Assembly (NCBI GenBank): GCA_903827245.1
Contig: CAIKHO010000022.1
Coordinates: 1 to 64,000, forward strand
DNA: 64,000 bases
Reading direction: 5' to 3'
From: an uncultured Opitutia bacterium
GTDB lineage: Bacteria; Verrucomicrobiota; Verrucomicrobiia; Opitutales; Opitutaceae
Made by a program: the position numbers and the translations under genes. Within the stretch, counting starts at the first letter, position 1. Each line of letters starts with the position of its first letter. Shown here in pieces: positions 28,705 through 37,429 of the stretch. Below the pieces are notes generated by a model that was not told the DNA's origin, made no database searches, and saw nothing but the letters and a program-made list of their open reading frames with translations.

Positions 28705-29745
28705 ATGTATCTTCACGCCCTGGCCACCGCGGTTCCCTCACCCACCTACACCCAGCCCGAATGCTGGGAACTGGTCCAGCACTCCGCGGTGCGCGACCGG
28801 CTCACCCGGCGCTCGCGGTTGATCCTGCGCTCCATCCTGACCGGGGACAACGGCATCGCCACGCGTCATTTCGCCGTACCGGACATCGGGCAGGTCTTCG
28901 ACCTGAGTCCCGACCAGTTGAACGCCGCCTTCCGCCGCGAGGGCCCGCGGCTCGCGGGCGCAGCGCTCACGCTGGCGCTCGAAAAGGCCGGTGGACGGCC
29001 CGCGGAGATCGACGCGCTCCTGATCTGCACTTGCACAGGTTACCTGTGCCCGGGCCTCACCAGTTATGTCGCCGAGCAGCTTGGACTCCGGTCGAACGCC
29101 TTTCTGCAGGACCTCGTGGGCCTCGGTTGCGGCGCGGCCATTCCGACCCTTCGCGCCGCCAGCCACATCCTCGCCGCGCACCCCGGCGCCACCGTCGCGT
29201 GCGTGGCCGTGGAAATATGCTCGGCGGCGTTCTACCTCGATGACGATCCGGGCGTGCTGATCAGCGCCTGCCTCTTCAGCGACGGGGCGGCGGCCACGAT
29301 CTGGCGCTCCACCCCGGGTCAGTCCGGGCTGCGTTGCTTCGATTTCAATACCCTGCACCTGCCGGCCGAACGCGACAAACTGCGCTTCGAGGCCCGCGAC
29401 GGCAAACTGCGCAATCTGCTCCATCGCTCGGTGCCCGAGCTGGCCGCGGCCGCGGTCGGCCGGCTCTGGGCCGAACGCGGGGCCCGCCCCGTCGCGCGGG
29501 TCGTCGCCCACCCCGGCGGCCGCGACGTGCTCACGGCGCTGGCCCCGGCCCTCGCGCCCCATTCGCTCGAGGCCAGCACCCGCGTGTTGCGCGATTGCGG
29601 CAACATGAGCAGCCCGTCCGTGCTATTTGCCCTGGAGGAAACGCTCAAGACCGCGACCCCAGGACCGGATGGCGACCTCTGGCTCGTGAGCTTCGGTGCA
29701 GGTTTCAGCGCGCACAGCTGCCGGGTCGGCGCAGCGGGCGGCTGA
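28705..29745 (+). CDS. Type III polyketide synthase
   Basis: The 346-residue enzyme has the chalcone-synthase-type catalytic triad: Cys142 in DLVGLGCGAAIP, His269 in VAHPGGRD and Asn300 in CGNMSSPS. Such homodimeric enzymes extend an acyl starter with malonyl-CoA to give resorcinols, pyrones or phloroglucinols. The starter and chain length cannot be read from sequence. The ATG at 28705 (MYLHALATAVPSPTYTQ) is the family-like start. It is the last gene of the operon with the methyltransferase and FAD enzyme, and a long hairpin follows its stop codon. Confidence 0.93.
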   Translation: MYLHALATAVPSPTYTQPECWELVQHSAVRDRLTRRSRLILRSILTGDNGIATRHFAVPDIGQVFDLSPDQLNAAFRREGPRLAGAALTLALEKAGGRPAEIDALLICTCTGYLCPGLTSYVAEQLGLRSNAFLQDLVGLGCGAAIPTLRAASHILAAHPGATVACVAVEICSAAFYLDDDPGVLISACLFSDGAAATIWRSTPGQSGLRCFDFNTLHLPAERDKLRFEARDGKLRNLLHRSVPELAAAAVGRLWAERGARPVARVVAHPGGRDVLTALAPALAPHSLEASTRVLRDCGNMSSPSVLFALEETLKTATPGPDGDLWLVSFGAGFSAHSCRVGAAGG

Positions 29746-29746
29746 T

Positions 29747-29826
29747 CTTTCTCTTTCCTCTTTATCTTTATTCTTTCTCCAGTCTGGACGGTCGGAGGAA
29801 AGAGAAAGATAAAGACGAAAGAGAAG
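29747..29826. repeat. Pyrimidine/purine hairpin repeat, copy 2
   Basis: A 34-base pyrimidine arm (starting CTTTCTCTTTCCTCTTTATC) faces a 33-base purine arm (starting GGAGGAAAGAGAAAGATAAA at 29794), with a loop of about 13 bases. The stem is nearly perfect. It is related in style to 9891-9955. It begins 1 base after the polyketide synthase stop and ends 10 bases before the next ATG, so it may act on the transcript of one or both genes. Confidence 0.7.
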
Positions 29827-29836
29827 AATTTCACCC

Positions 29837-30589
29837 ATGCCCACGCTCAACGACGTTGTCACCTACTGCGACCGGCGCACCCGCCGCGCCGCGTTCAAGG
29901 ACTCCCCCGGCGCGTTCAACGGCCTGCAGGTCGCCAACGACGGGCGCGTGACCAAGATCGGCGCTGCGGTGGACTCCGGCCTCATCCCCTTCCAGCAGGC
30001 GGTCGCCGCGGGAGTGGATTTTCTGGTCGTGCATCATGGCATGTATTGGGACATGCCGCGGCCGCTCACCGGGCCGGTTTACGAACGCGTCGCCACCCTC
30101 GTGCGGGACAACTGCGCCCTCTATTCGAATCACCTGCCGCTCGACGCGCATCCCGCGATCGGCAACAACGCCCTCCTCGCCAAGCAACTCGGCCTGAAAC
30201 CGTCCCGCCCCTTCCTGGTCCGGGACGGCGAGTCGATCGGCTGCATTGCCCGGTTCCGGAACAGCCGCGGGTCAATCCGGCGAAAGCTGGAATCCCTTTA
30301 TCCGCGCGTGATCGCGCTGGAGTACGGCTCGGCGTCACCTAAGGCCGTGGCCTTCTGCAGCGGCAGCGGCAACAGCGCCGTGCCCGAGCTCGGGTCCGCA
30401 GGCGTCGACACCCTCGTGACCGGCGAGTTGCGCGAGGAATGGTTCAACACCGCCCAGGAGCAGCGCCTCAACCTCTACCTCTGCGGACACTATGCGACCG
30501 AGGTCCACGCCGTGCAGGCCCTCGCCGCCGAGCTGGCCCGCAAGTTCAAGCTGCCGTGGGAATTCATTCCCACCGGCAATCCCCTCTGA
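29837..30589 (+). CDS. Nif3-like dinuclear metal-centre protein
   Basis: The 250-residue protein belongs to the Nif3/YbgI family, often annotated as GTP cyclohydrolase I type 2. Metal-binding residues appear in FLVVHHGMYW (about 57-66) and in the C-terminal CGHYATEV. Its biochemical role is not settled. A purine-rich GAGAAG precedes the ATG but belongs to the repeat just upstream. A type A repeat separates it from aroQ. Confidence 0.87.
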   Translation: MPTLNDVVTYCDRRTRRAAFKDSPGAFNGLQVANDGRVTKIGAAVDSGLIPFQQAVAAGVDFLVVHHGMYWDMPRPLTGPVYERVATLVRDNCALYSNHLPLDAHPAIGNNALLAKQLGLKPSRPFLVRDGESIGCIARFRNSRGSIRRKLESLYPRVIALEYGSASPKAVAFCSGSGNSAVPELGSAGVDTLVTGELREEWFNTAQEQRLNLYLCGHYATEVHAVQALAAELARKFKLPWEFIPTGNPL

Positions 30590-30594
30590 ACAGG

Positions 30595-30667
30595 GTGGTA
30601 GGCGCGCTCCTTGCGGACACCCGGTTTGCAGGCACGAAGCAGGGCGTCCGCAAGGAACGCCCCTGCA
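30595..30667. repeat. Dispersed palindromic repeat, type A, copy 3
   Basis: The right arm is GGGCGTCCGCAAGGAACGCC followed by CCTGC. The left arm, GGCGCGCTCCTTGCGGACAC, is its imperfect reverse complement. It starts a few bases after the Nif3-like stop codon and is 83 bases upstream of aroQ. Confidence 0.75.
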
Positions 30668-30749
30668 CTACCGTTCAATGCCATCCCAATCCGCCGAAAG
30701 TTGAGCCTTCACTTCCATCCCTTCCCCGTGTTCCGTGACTGGCATCCAG

Positions 30750-31178
30750 ATGAAGAAGATCGCCATCCTCAACGGACCCAACCTCGACCGGCTCGGCAAG
30801 CGGGAGCCGGAAATCTACGGGCGCGCCACCCTCGCCGATCTCGAGCAGGCGCTGCGCGCGGAATTTGCCGCCGCCGCGCAGCTGGATTTCTTCCAGTCCA
30901 ACCATGAGGGTGCCCTGATCGACAAGATTGCCGGTCTCGCGGATGCAAAATTCGATGGCTTGGTGATCAATGGCGGGGCCTTCACGCATACCAGCGTGGC
31001 GCTGCGCGACGCCCTGCTCAGCGCGCATCTTCCCACCGTTGAGGTGCACATTTCCAACATCTACAAGCGCGAGGAATTCCGCCAGCAGTCGCTCACCGCG
31101 CCGGCCTGCGTCGCCGTCATCACCGGCCTCGGTCTTGAGGGCTACCATGCCGCCGTGCGTTTTCTCCTGAAAAGCTGA
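30750..31178 (+). CDS. aroQ: 3-dehydroquinate dehydratase, type II
   Basis: AroQ dehydrates 3-dehydroquinate to 3-dehydroshikimate in the shikimate pathway. The 142-residue protein has the type II signatures ILNGPNLDRLGKREPEIYG (about 5-23, with the catalytic Tyr), FFQSNHEGALID, NGGAFTHTSVALRDAL and VEVHISNIYKREEFR. The ATG at 30750 is the family start; a GTG 15 bases upstream is in frame. The NusG-like gene begins 2 bases after its stop. Confidence 0.96.
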   Translation: MKKIAILNGPNLDRLGKREPEIYGRATLADLEQALRAEFAAAAQLDFFQSNHEGALIDKIAGLADAKFDGLVINGGAFTHTSVALRDALLSAHLPTVEVHISNIYKREEFRQQSLTAPACVAVITGLGLEGYHAAVRFLLKS

Positions 31179-31180
31179 GC

Positions 31181-31708
31181 ATGGCGGCCGACCCCTCGCC
31201 CACCGCGCCCCCGCCGCCGGCCGCCGAACCCTGGATCGTCTGCCATACCAAGCCGCGCTGCGAAAAGAAGTTCGCCGCGCTCATGGTGGCGGAACATTTC
31301 GAGCACTACCTTCCGCTCGTCCTCAGCGTTCGCCGCTACCAACACCAGACAAAGCGGTTCACCAAGCCGCTTTTCCCCGGCTATGTGTTCGCCCGCGCTC
31401 CCATCGAAACGCGCAGCCGAATCTTCCAGCAGGACTTGCTCGCGCGCGTCATCACCGTCGCCCACGAGGAGCTGTTTCTGCGCCAGCTCGCGGACGTGAA
31501 GGCCATCGTCGCCTCGGGCCTGGAGCTCAGCGTCCACCCGCTTCTGACGCGCGGGCGGCGCGTCCGGGTGACGGGCGGGCCCCTGCATGGCGTCGAGGGC
31601 TTCGTCGACGATCCCGCCCATCCCAAGGGCATTGTCGTCTCCATGGACGTCCTGCAACAGGGCCTGCTTGTCCGCGTCCCGATCGAGAACCTTCAGCCGC
31701 TGCCCTGA
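31181..31708 (+). CDS. NusG/RfaH-family transcription antiterminator paralogue (UpxY-like)
   Basis: The 175-residue protein has the NusG N-terminal domain (WIVCHTKPRCEKKFAALM at about 15-32, then KPLFPGYVFAR) and a C-terminal KOW motif (RRVRVTGGPLHGVEGFVDD). Housekeeping NusG usually lies next to ribosomal genes. This one, next to aroQ and without a secretion gene, is more likely a specialised paralogue. Such paralogues act on particular operons, often for surface polysaccharide, but no such operon is in the window. Confidence 0.85.
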   Translation: MAADPSPTAPPPPAAEPWIVCHTKPRCEKKFAALMVAEHFEHYLPLVLSVRRYQHQTKRFTKPLFPGYVFARAPIETRSRIFQQDLLARVITVAHEELFLRQLADVKAIVASGLELSVHPLLTRGRRVRVTGGPLHGVEGFVDDPAHPKGIVVSMDVLQQGLLVRVPIENLQPLP

Positions 31709-31831
31709 GCCGGGCAGCGACCATCCGTTTGAAAGGAGCAGCCGAGCAGCTGAGCTTGGGCCCGTGCGCTTCAATCGGGCCTCGTCACCTCATCTGCTAC
31801 CTTCCGGAAGCGATTCAATTGCAGAATCCGC

Positions 31832-32353
31832 TCAGGCGTGAAAATGGTGCCAGGCCCACTGCCCCGCGTGCATCGTGGCGCAGGTCGCGAGCGCCGCAGC
31901 AATGTCGTCGATGACCACGCCCCAGCCACCGGGCAGGTCCTGCAGTTTGTAGATCCCGCAGGGTTTCAGGATGTCGAACACGCGGAAGATGGCCAGGCCG
32001 GCCAGCAGGACCGCCCAGAGCGGCAGCGGATCGAGCAGCTGCGTCCAGCCGAGGTAGCACAAGGGCATCGCGACAAATTCATCGAGGATCACCTCGCCGG
32101 GATCCTTCCGGCCGAGCCGGATCTCCGCCTCGCCACAGAGCGCGACGGCGACGTACAGCCCGATGGCATTCAAAAGGACCAGCGATGCCACGTTCAGGCC
32201 ATGGGCGAAAAACACGGTAAAATATAGCAGGCCGGCCACCGATCCCCACGTGCCGGGTGCCGGCAGCAGGCGCCCGACGGGCCCGAGCCGCGCGCAGGCC
32301 AGCACGGTCTTCGTGGGGAGAATGCGCGGCCAGACGGGTTGGCGGAGTCTCAT
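31832..32353 (-). CDS. pgpA: Phosphatidylglycerophosphatase A
   Basis: PgpA dephosphorylates phosphatidylglycerol phosphate to phosphatidylglycerol. The 173-residue membrane protein has the family features PAPGTWGSVAGLLYF (about 31-45), DPGEVILDEFVAMPL with acidic metal ligands, and the ending VIDDIAAALAT. Its ATG overlaps the stop of pgsA (32350-32353), so consecutive enzymes of phosphatidylglycerol synthesis are translationally coupled. Confidence 0.92.
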   Translation of the reverse strand: MRLRQPVWPRILPTKTVLACARLGPVGRLLPAPGTWGSVAGLLYFTVFFAHGLNVASLVLLNAIGLYVAVALCGEAEIRLGRKDPGEVILDEFVAMPLCYLGWTQLLDPLPLWAVLLAGLAIFRVFDILKPCGIYKLQDLPGGWGVVIDDIAAALATCATMHAGQWAWHHFHA

Positions 32354-32946
32354 CGGTCTGCCTCGTTGAAGACGACGTCCTTGTACTGGAGGATGTAGCG
32401 CCCGCCCGACCACACCGCGAAAAATGTGCCGAGGACAAATCCCGCCAGCCCGATCGAGCGCAGCGTCGCCGTCAGGCCGCTCAGGTCCTGCCGGAGAAAA
32501 TAAGCCCAGTCGTTCTCCACCATCGGCGTCGCGAGCAGGCAACCGATCGCGATCAGCTGGGTCACGGTCTTGGTCTTGCCACCGCCGTCGGCCGCGACCA
32601 CGACGCCCTTGGAGGCCGCCACCATCCGCATGCCCGAGATCAGGAATTCGCGGCAGAGCGTGATGAGCACGAAGGCCAGCGGGATGGGATGATACCGGCG
32701 GTCCACCATCGCCACCATGATGCCCAGCACCATGATCTTGTCCGCCAGTGCATCCATCAGCTTGCCGAAGTTCGTGGTCAGTCCGCGCCGGCGGGCGATG
32801 TGGCCGTCGAGCCAGTCGCTCACCGCGCCCGCAATGAAGAGCCAGAAGGCGAGCGAGGCCGCGCCCAGCCAGGTTTCAAACATGAGCCACACGATCACGA
32901 ACATCAGCGGGATCCGCGAAAGGGTGAGCTGGTTGGGAAGATTCAT
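32350..32946 (-). CDS. pgsA: CDP-diacylglycerol-glycerol-3-phosphate phosphatidyltransferase
   Basis: PgsA makes phosphatidylglycerol phosphate from CDP-diacylglycerol. The 198-residue polytopic protein carries the CDP-alcohol phosphotransferase signature as DWLDGHIARRRG followed by FGKLMDALADK. The start at 32946 (MNLPNQLTLSRIPLMF) matches the family. It precedes pgpA with a 4-base overlap and is divergent from coaD. Confidence 0.94.
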   Translation of the reverse strand: MNLPNQLTLSRIPLMFVIVWLMFETWLGAASLAFWLFIAGAVSDWLDGHIARRRGLTTNFGKLMDALADKIMVLGIMVAMVDRRYHPIPLAFVLITLCREFLISGMRMVAASKGVVVAADGGGKTKTVTQLIAIGCLLATPMVENDWAYFLRQDLSGLTATLRSIGLAGFVLGTFFAVWSGGRYILQYKDVVFNEADR

Positions 32947-33083
32947 CGCGCCGGAAAACACCGAGCAGACACCCGCCGCGCGGCGGAAGGCAATAGCGGA
33001 GCACTTGGCCGGGATGAAACGGCCGCCGCAAAAAGTGATTCGCCTTGTCCGAGCTTCGCGGTCTTGCTCGACCGCCATCCCCC

Positions 33084-33563
33084 ATGCGCCATTGCATCTA
33101 TCCCGGCACCTTTGATCCGATCACGTACGGTCATCTCGACGTGCTCGCCCGCGCGGCCAAACTGTTTGACCGGGTGACGGTCGCGATCGCGCACAACGCC
33201 GGGAAGGGCCCGCTCTTCACCACCGAGCAGCGCCTGGAAATGGTGCGCACGAGCGTGGCCGCGCTGCCCAACGTGACTGTGACGGCCTTCGGCGGGCTGC
33301 TGGTGGAGTTCGCTCTCGACCAGCGGGCCGACGCCATCATCCGCGGCCTCCGCGCGCTGTCGGACTTTGAATTCGAGTTCAACATGGCCCTGATGAACCG
33401 CCACCTGCAGCCCGCGATCGAAACCATTTTCGTGATGCCGAACGAGCAGTTCAGCTATACCAGTTCCTCCCTGGTCAAGCAGGTGGCGAAGTTCGGCGGC
33501 GACGTATCGCATTTCGTGCCGCCCAATGTCGGTGCGGCGCTCAAGGCCGCTTTTGCGGGCTAG
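33084..33563 (+). CDS. coaD: Phosphopantetheine adenylyltransferase
   Basis: CoaD adenylates 4'-phosphopantetheine to dephospho-CoA. The 159-residue protein has the nucleotidyltransferase motif [14 protein letters not shown] (about 6-19), [20 protein letters not shown] and the C-terminal SSSLVKQVA. Length is typical. The ATG at 33084 was chosen over an upstream in-frame start that reads through unrelated sequence. Confidence 0.95.
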   Translation: MRHCIYPGTFDPITYGHLDVLARAAKLFDRVTVAIAHNAGKGPLFTTEQRLEMVRTSVAALPNVTVTAFGGLLVEFALDQRADAIIRGLRALSDFEFEFNMALMNRHLQPAIETIFVMPNEQFSYTSSSLVKQVAKFGGDVSHFVPPNVGAALKAAFAG

Positions 33564-33822
33564 GCTTCCTGCCCCGGGCCTCTCCGGCCCACGGAAAACC
33601 GGATGCGCCGGCCTGCGCCACCACGGGTTTTTCCCACGCCATCATGGATGCGGCTCGGGGGACGGCGGAAATTTCACAGTTCCTCCACGCCAAACTTTTA
33701 TGTCACCTTTGAATCCCTTTGACGTCTTGCGGCTGGCAGGAGCTTTTCTGGTTTCGCTTTAGGATTTCAGGACTCCAGGCAAACCCCATCCGAATTTTCC
33801 CCATCCCCTTACTCATCATTTT

Positions 33823-35226
33823 ATGGCTAAATCCCGCAGTTTGGTCGGCCCCATCGTTACGATCATTGTCGTCGCAGCCCTCGGCTACGCCGGCTGGTAT
33901 TACTGGGACAAGAAATCCAGCAAGGAGCCCGAGTATTCGACGGTGAAGGTTACGCGCGGTAACATCATCCAGACGATCAGCGCCACCGGCAACCTGCAGA
34001 CGACCTCCCAGGTGACGATCAGCAGCCAAGTCTCCGGCAACGTCATCGCCATCAACGCGGATTTCAACGATATCGTCAAAAAGGGCCAGTGGCTCCTCAA
34101 GATCGACCCTTCGACCTACGACCAGAAATTGACGCAGGCCAAGGCAGATCTCGCCGCCACGACGGCGAGCACGACCAAGACCCGCGAGGATGCGGCGCGC
34201 ACCCAGGACCTCTTCAAGAAGAACCTGATCTCCCAGGCGGACAACGACACCGCCATCGCCACGCTCGCCCAGGCCGAATCCAACTTGATCAGCAAGCAGG
34301 CGGCCCTGATAAATGCCCAGACCGACCTTGATCGCTGCGTAATCTACTCGCCCATCGATGGCGTCGTCCTCAACCGGACAATCGATGTCGGCGCCACGGT
34401 GAACGTGAACCAGTCGGCCGTCGCGCTTTACACCATCATCAACGACCTGACCACCCTCCAGATCAGCGCGGATGTATCCGAGGCGGACATCGGCAGCGTG
34501 CAGGAAAAGCAGGCCGTGCGATTCTCGGTGGATGCCTACCTCAATCGTCCCTTTCAGGGCGTCGTATCCCAAGTGCGCAATTTCGCCAAGAACACCAGCG
34601 GCGTGGTCACGTTCTCGGTCATCATCGACGTCGACAACTCCAACCTGCTGCTCAAGCCCGGCATGACCGCGACCGCCAACATCATCATCGCCGAGCGCCC
34701 CAACGTGCTCATGGTGGCCAACAATGCGCTCCGCGTGCGGATTCCCTCCGAGCTGCAGGACAAGATGAACAAGGCGCAGCCGGCGGCAGCCGCGGTCGTC
34801 GCGGTCGCAACGCCACCACCGGAACCTGCGACGGCACCGGCCGCACCGCAGGATCCGAATGGCCGCCGGGGCGGTCGCAATGGCGGCGGCGGCGGTGCTG
34901 GTGGCCGTGGCGGCCGCAACGGCGGCACCGGCCAGAATACCGGCGTCGGGATGAACATCAGCAACCAGCCGCGCACACTCTATAAACTGGCCACCGATGC
35001 CCTGGGTAAGAAACTTCCCGTTCCCGTGGTCGTGCACTTGGGGATCTCCGACGGCACTTTCACGCAGATCGCCGATGGCGTGGCCGAGGGTGACACTTTG
35101 ATCACCTATGTCACCATGCCCGGGGCTATCGTCAGCCCGGTCAGTGGCCCGCCGGGCGGCAGCTCCAATCCGTTCCAGCAAAATCAGCGCGGGGGCGGAT
35201 TTGGCGGCGGACGCGGCGGCTTCTAA
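33823..35226 (+). CDS. Periplasmic adaptor of a MacAB-type efflux pump
   Basis: The 467-residue protein has one N-terminal membrane helix (about 9-27), a lipoyl/barrel-sandwich domain (ISATGNLQTTSQVTISSQVS), a helical hairpin (about 100-160) and beta-barrel domains, as in MacA/HlyD adaptors. A Gly/Arg/Asn-rich insertion (about 347-371, GRRGGRNGGGGGAGG) interrupts the C-terminal part. It is the first of three genes with the ATPase and permease and probably links the inner-membrane pump to an outer-membrane channel, whose gene is not present here. Confidence 0.9.
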   Translation: MAKSRSLVGPIVTIIVVAALGYAGWYYWDKKSSKEPEYSTVKVTRGNIIQTISATGNLQTTSQVTISSQVSGNVIAINADFNDIVKKGQWLLKIDPSTYDQKLTQAKADLAATTASTTKTREDAARTQDLFKKNLISQADNDTAIATLAQAESNLISKQAALINAQTDLDRCVIYSPIDGVVLNRTIDVGATVNVNQSAVALYTIINDLTTLQISADVSEADIGSVQEKQAVRFSVDAYLNRPFQGVVSQVRNFAKNTSGVVTFSVIIDVDNSNLLLKPGMTATANIIIAERPNVLMVANNALRVRIPSELQDKMNKAQPAAAAVVAVATPPPEPATAPAAPQDPNGRRGGRNGGGGGAGGRGGRNGGTGQNTGVGMNISNQPRTLYKLATDALGKKLPVPVVVHLGISDGTFTQIADGVAEGDTLITYVTMPGAIVSPVSGPPGGSSNPFQQNQRGGGFGGGRGGF

Positions 35227-35254
35227 TCGCGGCTTTTCGACCCTTCCCTCCTTC

Positions 35255-36034
35255 ATGCCTCCCGTCGTCAAAATCGAGGATATCCATAAGATCTATGATT
35301 CTGGTGAAATCCCGGTGCACGCCGTGCGCGGGGTTTCGCTGGAGATCCACCACAAGGAATTCCTCGCCCTGATGGGTGCGAGCGGCTCCGGCAAATCGAC
35401 CCTCATGAATTTGCTCGGCTGCCTCGACCGCCCCACCCGCGGTCGCTACCTGCTGGACGGCATCGATGTCTCCGAGCTGGAAAAGAACGAGCTCGCCGAC
35501 ATCCGTAACCAGAAACTCGGGTTTGTCTTCCAGGGCTTCAACCTTCTCGCCCGCACCACCGCCCTGGAAAATGTCGAGCTGCCCTGTCTTTACGGCAAGG
35601 AACGCATGACCGGGAAAAAAATGCGTGAGCGCGCCATGTATTGCCTCGAGATCGTCGGCCTCGCCAACCGCGCCGACCATATGCCCAACCAGCTCTCGGG
35701 CGGACAGCAGCAGCGCGTCGCCATCGCCCGGGCCCTCGTCAACCAGCCGCAGGTTCTCCTCGCCGACGAACCGACCGGCAACCTCGACAGCAAAACGTCC
35801 ATCGAGGTCATGGGCGTCTTCCAAAAACTCAACGAACAGGGCATCACCATCGTCATGGTCACCCACGAGCTCGATGTCGCCCGCTACTGCAAGCGCCACC
35901 TCATCCTGCGCGACGGCGTGGTGGTCCGCGACGAACCCACCCAGGATCGCAGCATCGCGGAGATCGAGCTCGCCAAGCTCAAGGAGGCGGAAACCGCCGC
36001 CAAGCTGCTCGCCGCCGGCTCCAACGCCCACTGA
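35255..36034 (+). CDS. ABC ATPase of the MacB/LolD class
   Basis: The 259-residue ATPase has Walker A GASGSGKSTLMNLLG (about 43-57), signature LSGGQQQRVAIARAL, Walker B VLLADEPTGNLD and the MacB/LolD-type FVFQGFNLLARTTALENVEL. The start at 35255 lies 28 bases after the adaptor stop. The C-terminal tail (ELAKLKEAETAAKLLAAG) is a short helix. It should power the permease encoded 23 bases downstream. Confidence 0.94.
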   Translation: MPPVVKIEDIHKIYDSGEIPVHAVRGVSLEIHHKEFLALMGASGSGKSTLMNLLGCLDRPTRGRYLLDGIDVSELEKNELADIRNQKLGFVFQGFNLLARTTALENVELPCLYGKERMTGKKMRERAMYCLEIVGLANRADHMPNQLSGGQQQRVAIARALVNQPQVLLADEPTGNLDSKTSIEVMGVFQKLNEQGITIVMVTHELDVARYCKRHLILRDGVVVRDEPTQDRSIAEIELAKLKEAETAAKLLAAGSNAH

Positions 36035-36057
36035 GGCATCCGTAATTTCCGACTTTC

Positions 36058-37371
36058 ATGCGCTTCTTCATCACCCTCCGGATGGCCTTGCGGGCCCTGA
36101 GCCGCAATACCATGCGCTCAATCCTGACCGCCCTCGGCATCATCATCGGCGTCGCCGCGGTGATCGCGATGGTCAGCATCGGCAACGGCGCCAAGGCCCA
36201 GGTCCAGGCTGCCATTGCGAGCATGGGCGACAACCTCGTGCTGATCGGGCCGGGCAACCAGAGCCAGGGCGGCGGCGTCCGCGGCGGTGCCGGTGCGGCT
36301 ACGACCCTGACACCGGCCGATGCCGATGCCATCGTTTCCAATTTCCAGACTTCCACCACGCCCGAGGATAACAGCGTCATCGCCGTCAGCTCTTATGCCA
36401 CCGGGCGCGGCCAAGTACTGGCCAATGGCCTGAATTGGGCGACCAGCATTTACGGCGTGGGACCCGACTTTCCGACCATCCGCAGCTGGCGCGTGTCCGA
36501 AGGGGTGTTTTTCGATGACGCGGAAGTAACGGCCTCCGCGAAAGTCGCGGTCGTCGGCAAGACCATCATCGACAATCTTTTCCCGGACGCAGATCCGGCC
36601 AGTGTCATCGGCCAGAGCATTCGCATCTATGGCCAGGGCAACGGCGGGGGTGGCGGGGGCGGCGGAGGAGGAGGAGGAGGCGGCGGTGGTGGCGGCACGG
36701 GCGGCGGTACTCCCTTCCGCATCATCGGCGTGATGTCCTCCAAGGGGTTCACTTCCACCCAGGATCAGGACGATGTCATCTACATCCCCTTCACGAGCCA
36801 TATGAAGCGGATCTCGCGGAAGACCAATATTTCCCAGATTTATGTCCAGGCGAAGGACGAGGACTCGATTGTGAAGGTCAAGAACGACGTCAACGACCTC
36901 CTGACGCAGCGGCATAACGGCACCGTCGACTTCACGGTCCAGGATCAGGCGGACATCACCGCGGCCCGGACCGCCTCAACCGACGCGATGACTTACCTGC
37001 TCGGCGCCATTGCCGGCGTGTCGCTGCTCGTCGGCGGCATTGGCATCATGAACATCATGCTCGTCTCCGTGACGGAGCGCACCCGTGAGATCGGCATCCG
37101 CCTCGCCCTCGGCGCCCACGGCAGCGATGTGCTGACGCAATTCCTCATCGAAGCCATCGCCCTCAGCTCCCTCGGCGGCTTGGTCGGCGTGGCCTTGGGC
37201 ATCGGCGGATCCATCGCGCTCGGAAACTACAAGGGCTGGCCTGTGGAGCCGTCCACCGCCGCGATGGTCATCGCCGTGGGCTTCAGCGCCGCGGTCGGCG
37301 TCTTCTTCGGCTATTATCCCGCGCGCAAGGCTGCGCAGCTCGACCCCATCGAGGCCCTTCGCTACGAGTAG
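36058..37371 (+). CDS. MacB-type permease with a polyglycine tract
   Basis: The 437-residue protein has the MacB layout: TM1 near residues 21-43, a large periplasmic domain (about 45-310), and three C-terminal helices with GIGIMNIMLVSVTERTREIG and YPARKAAQLDPIEALRYE. In the periplasmic domain there is an uninterrupted run of about 19 glycines (about residues 198-216, GGC/GGT/GGA/GGG codons), which is not a family feature. With the adaptor and ATPase it should form a tripartite efflux or lipoprotein/peptide export machine; the substrate is unknown. Confidence 0.9.
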   Translation: MRFFITLRMALRALSRNTMRSILTALGIIIGVAAVIAMVSIGNGAKAQVQAAIASMGDNLVLIGPGNQSQGGGVRGGAGAATTLTPADADAIVSNFQTSTTPEDNSVIAVSSYATGRGQVLANGLNWATSIYGVGPDFPTIRSWRVSEGVFFDDAEVTASAKVAVVGKTIIDNLFPDADPASVIGQSIRIYGQGNGGGGGGGGGGGGGGGGGGTGGGTPFRIIGVMSSKGFTSTQDQDDVIYIPFTSHMKRISRKTNISQIYVQAKDEDSIVKVKNDVNDLLTQRHNGTVDFTVQDQADITAARTASTDAMTYLLGAIAGVSLLVGGIGIMNIMLVSVTERTREIGIRLALGAHGSDVLTQFLIEAIALSSLGGLVGVALGIGGSIALGNYKGWPVEPSTAAMVIAVGFSAAVGVFFGYYPARKAAQLDPIEALRYE

Positions 37372-37429
37372 GCGGGAGGCCGGGCGGGAGGCTTGAAACT
37401 TTCGGCCCGCCTGCTGTTGTCAGTTTTGC

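Noticed and set aside
30255-30310. REP-like sequence (CCGGCGAAAGCTGGAATCCC) inside the Nif3-like gene
   Set aside because: It resembles REP repeats, but the encoded residues (RGSIRRKLESLYPRV) fit a normal helix of the family and there is no second arm. A chance match is more likely.
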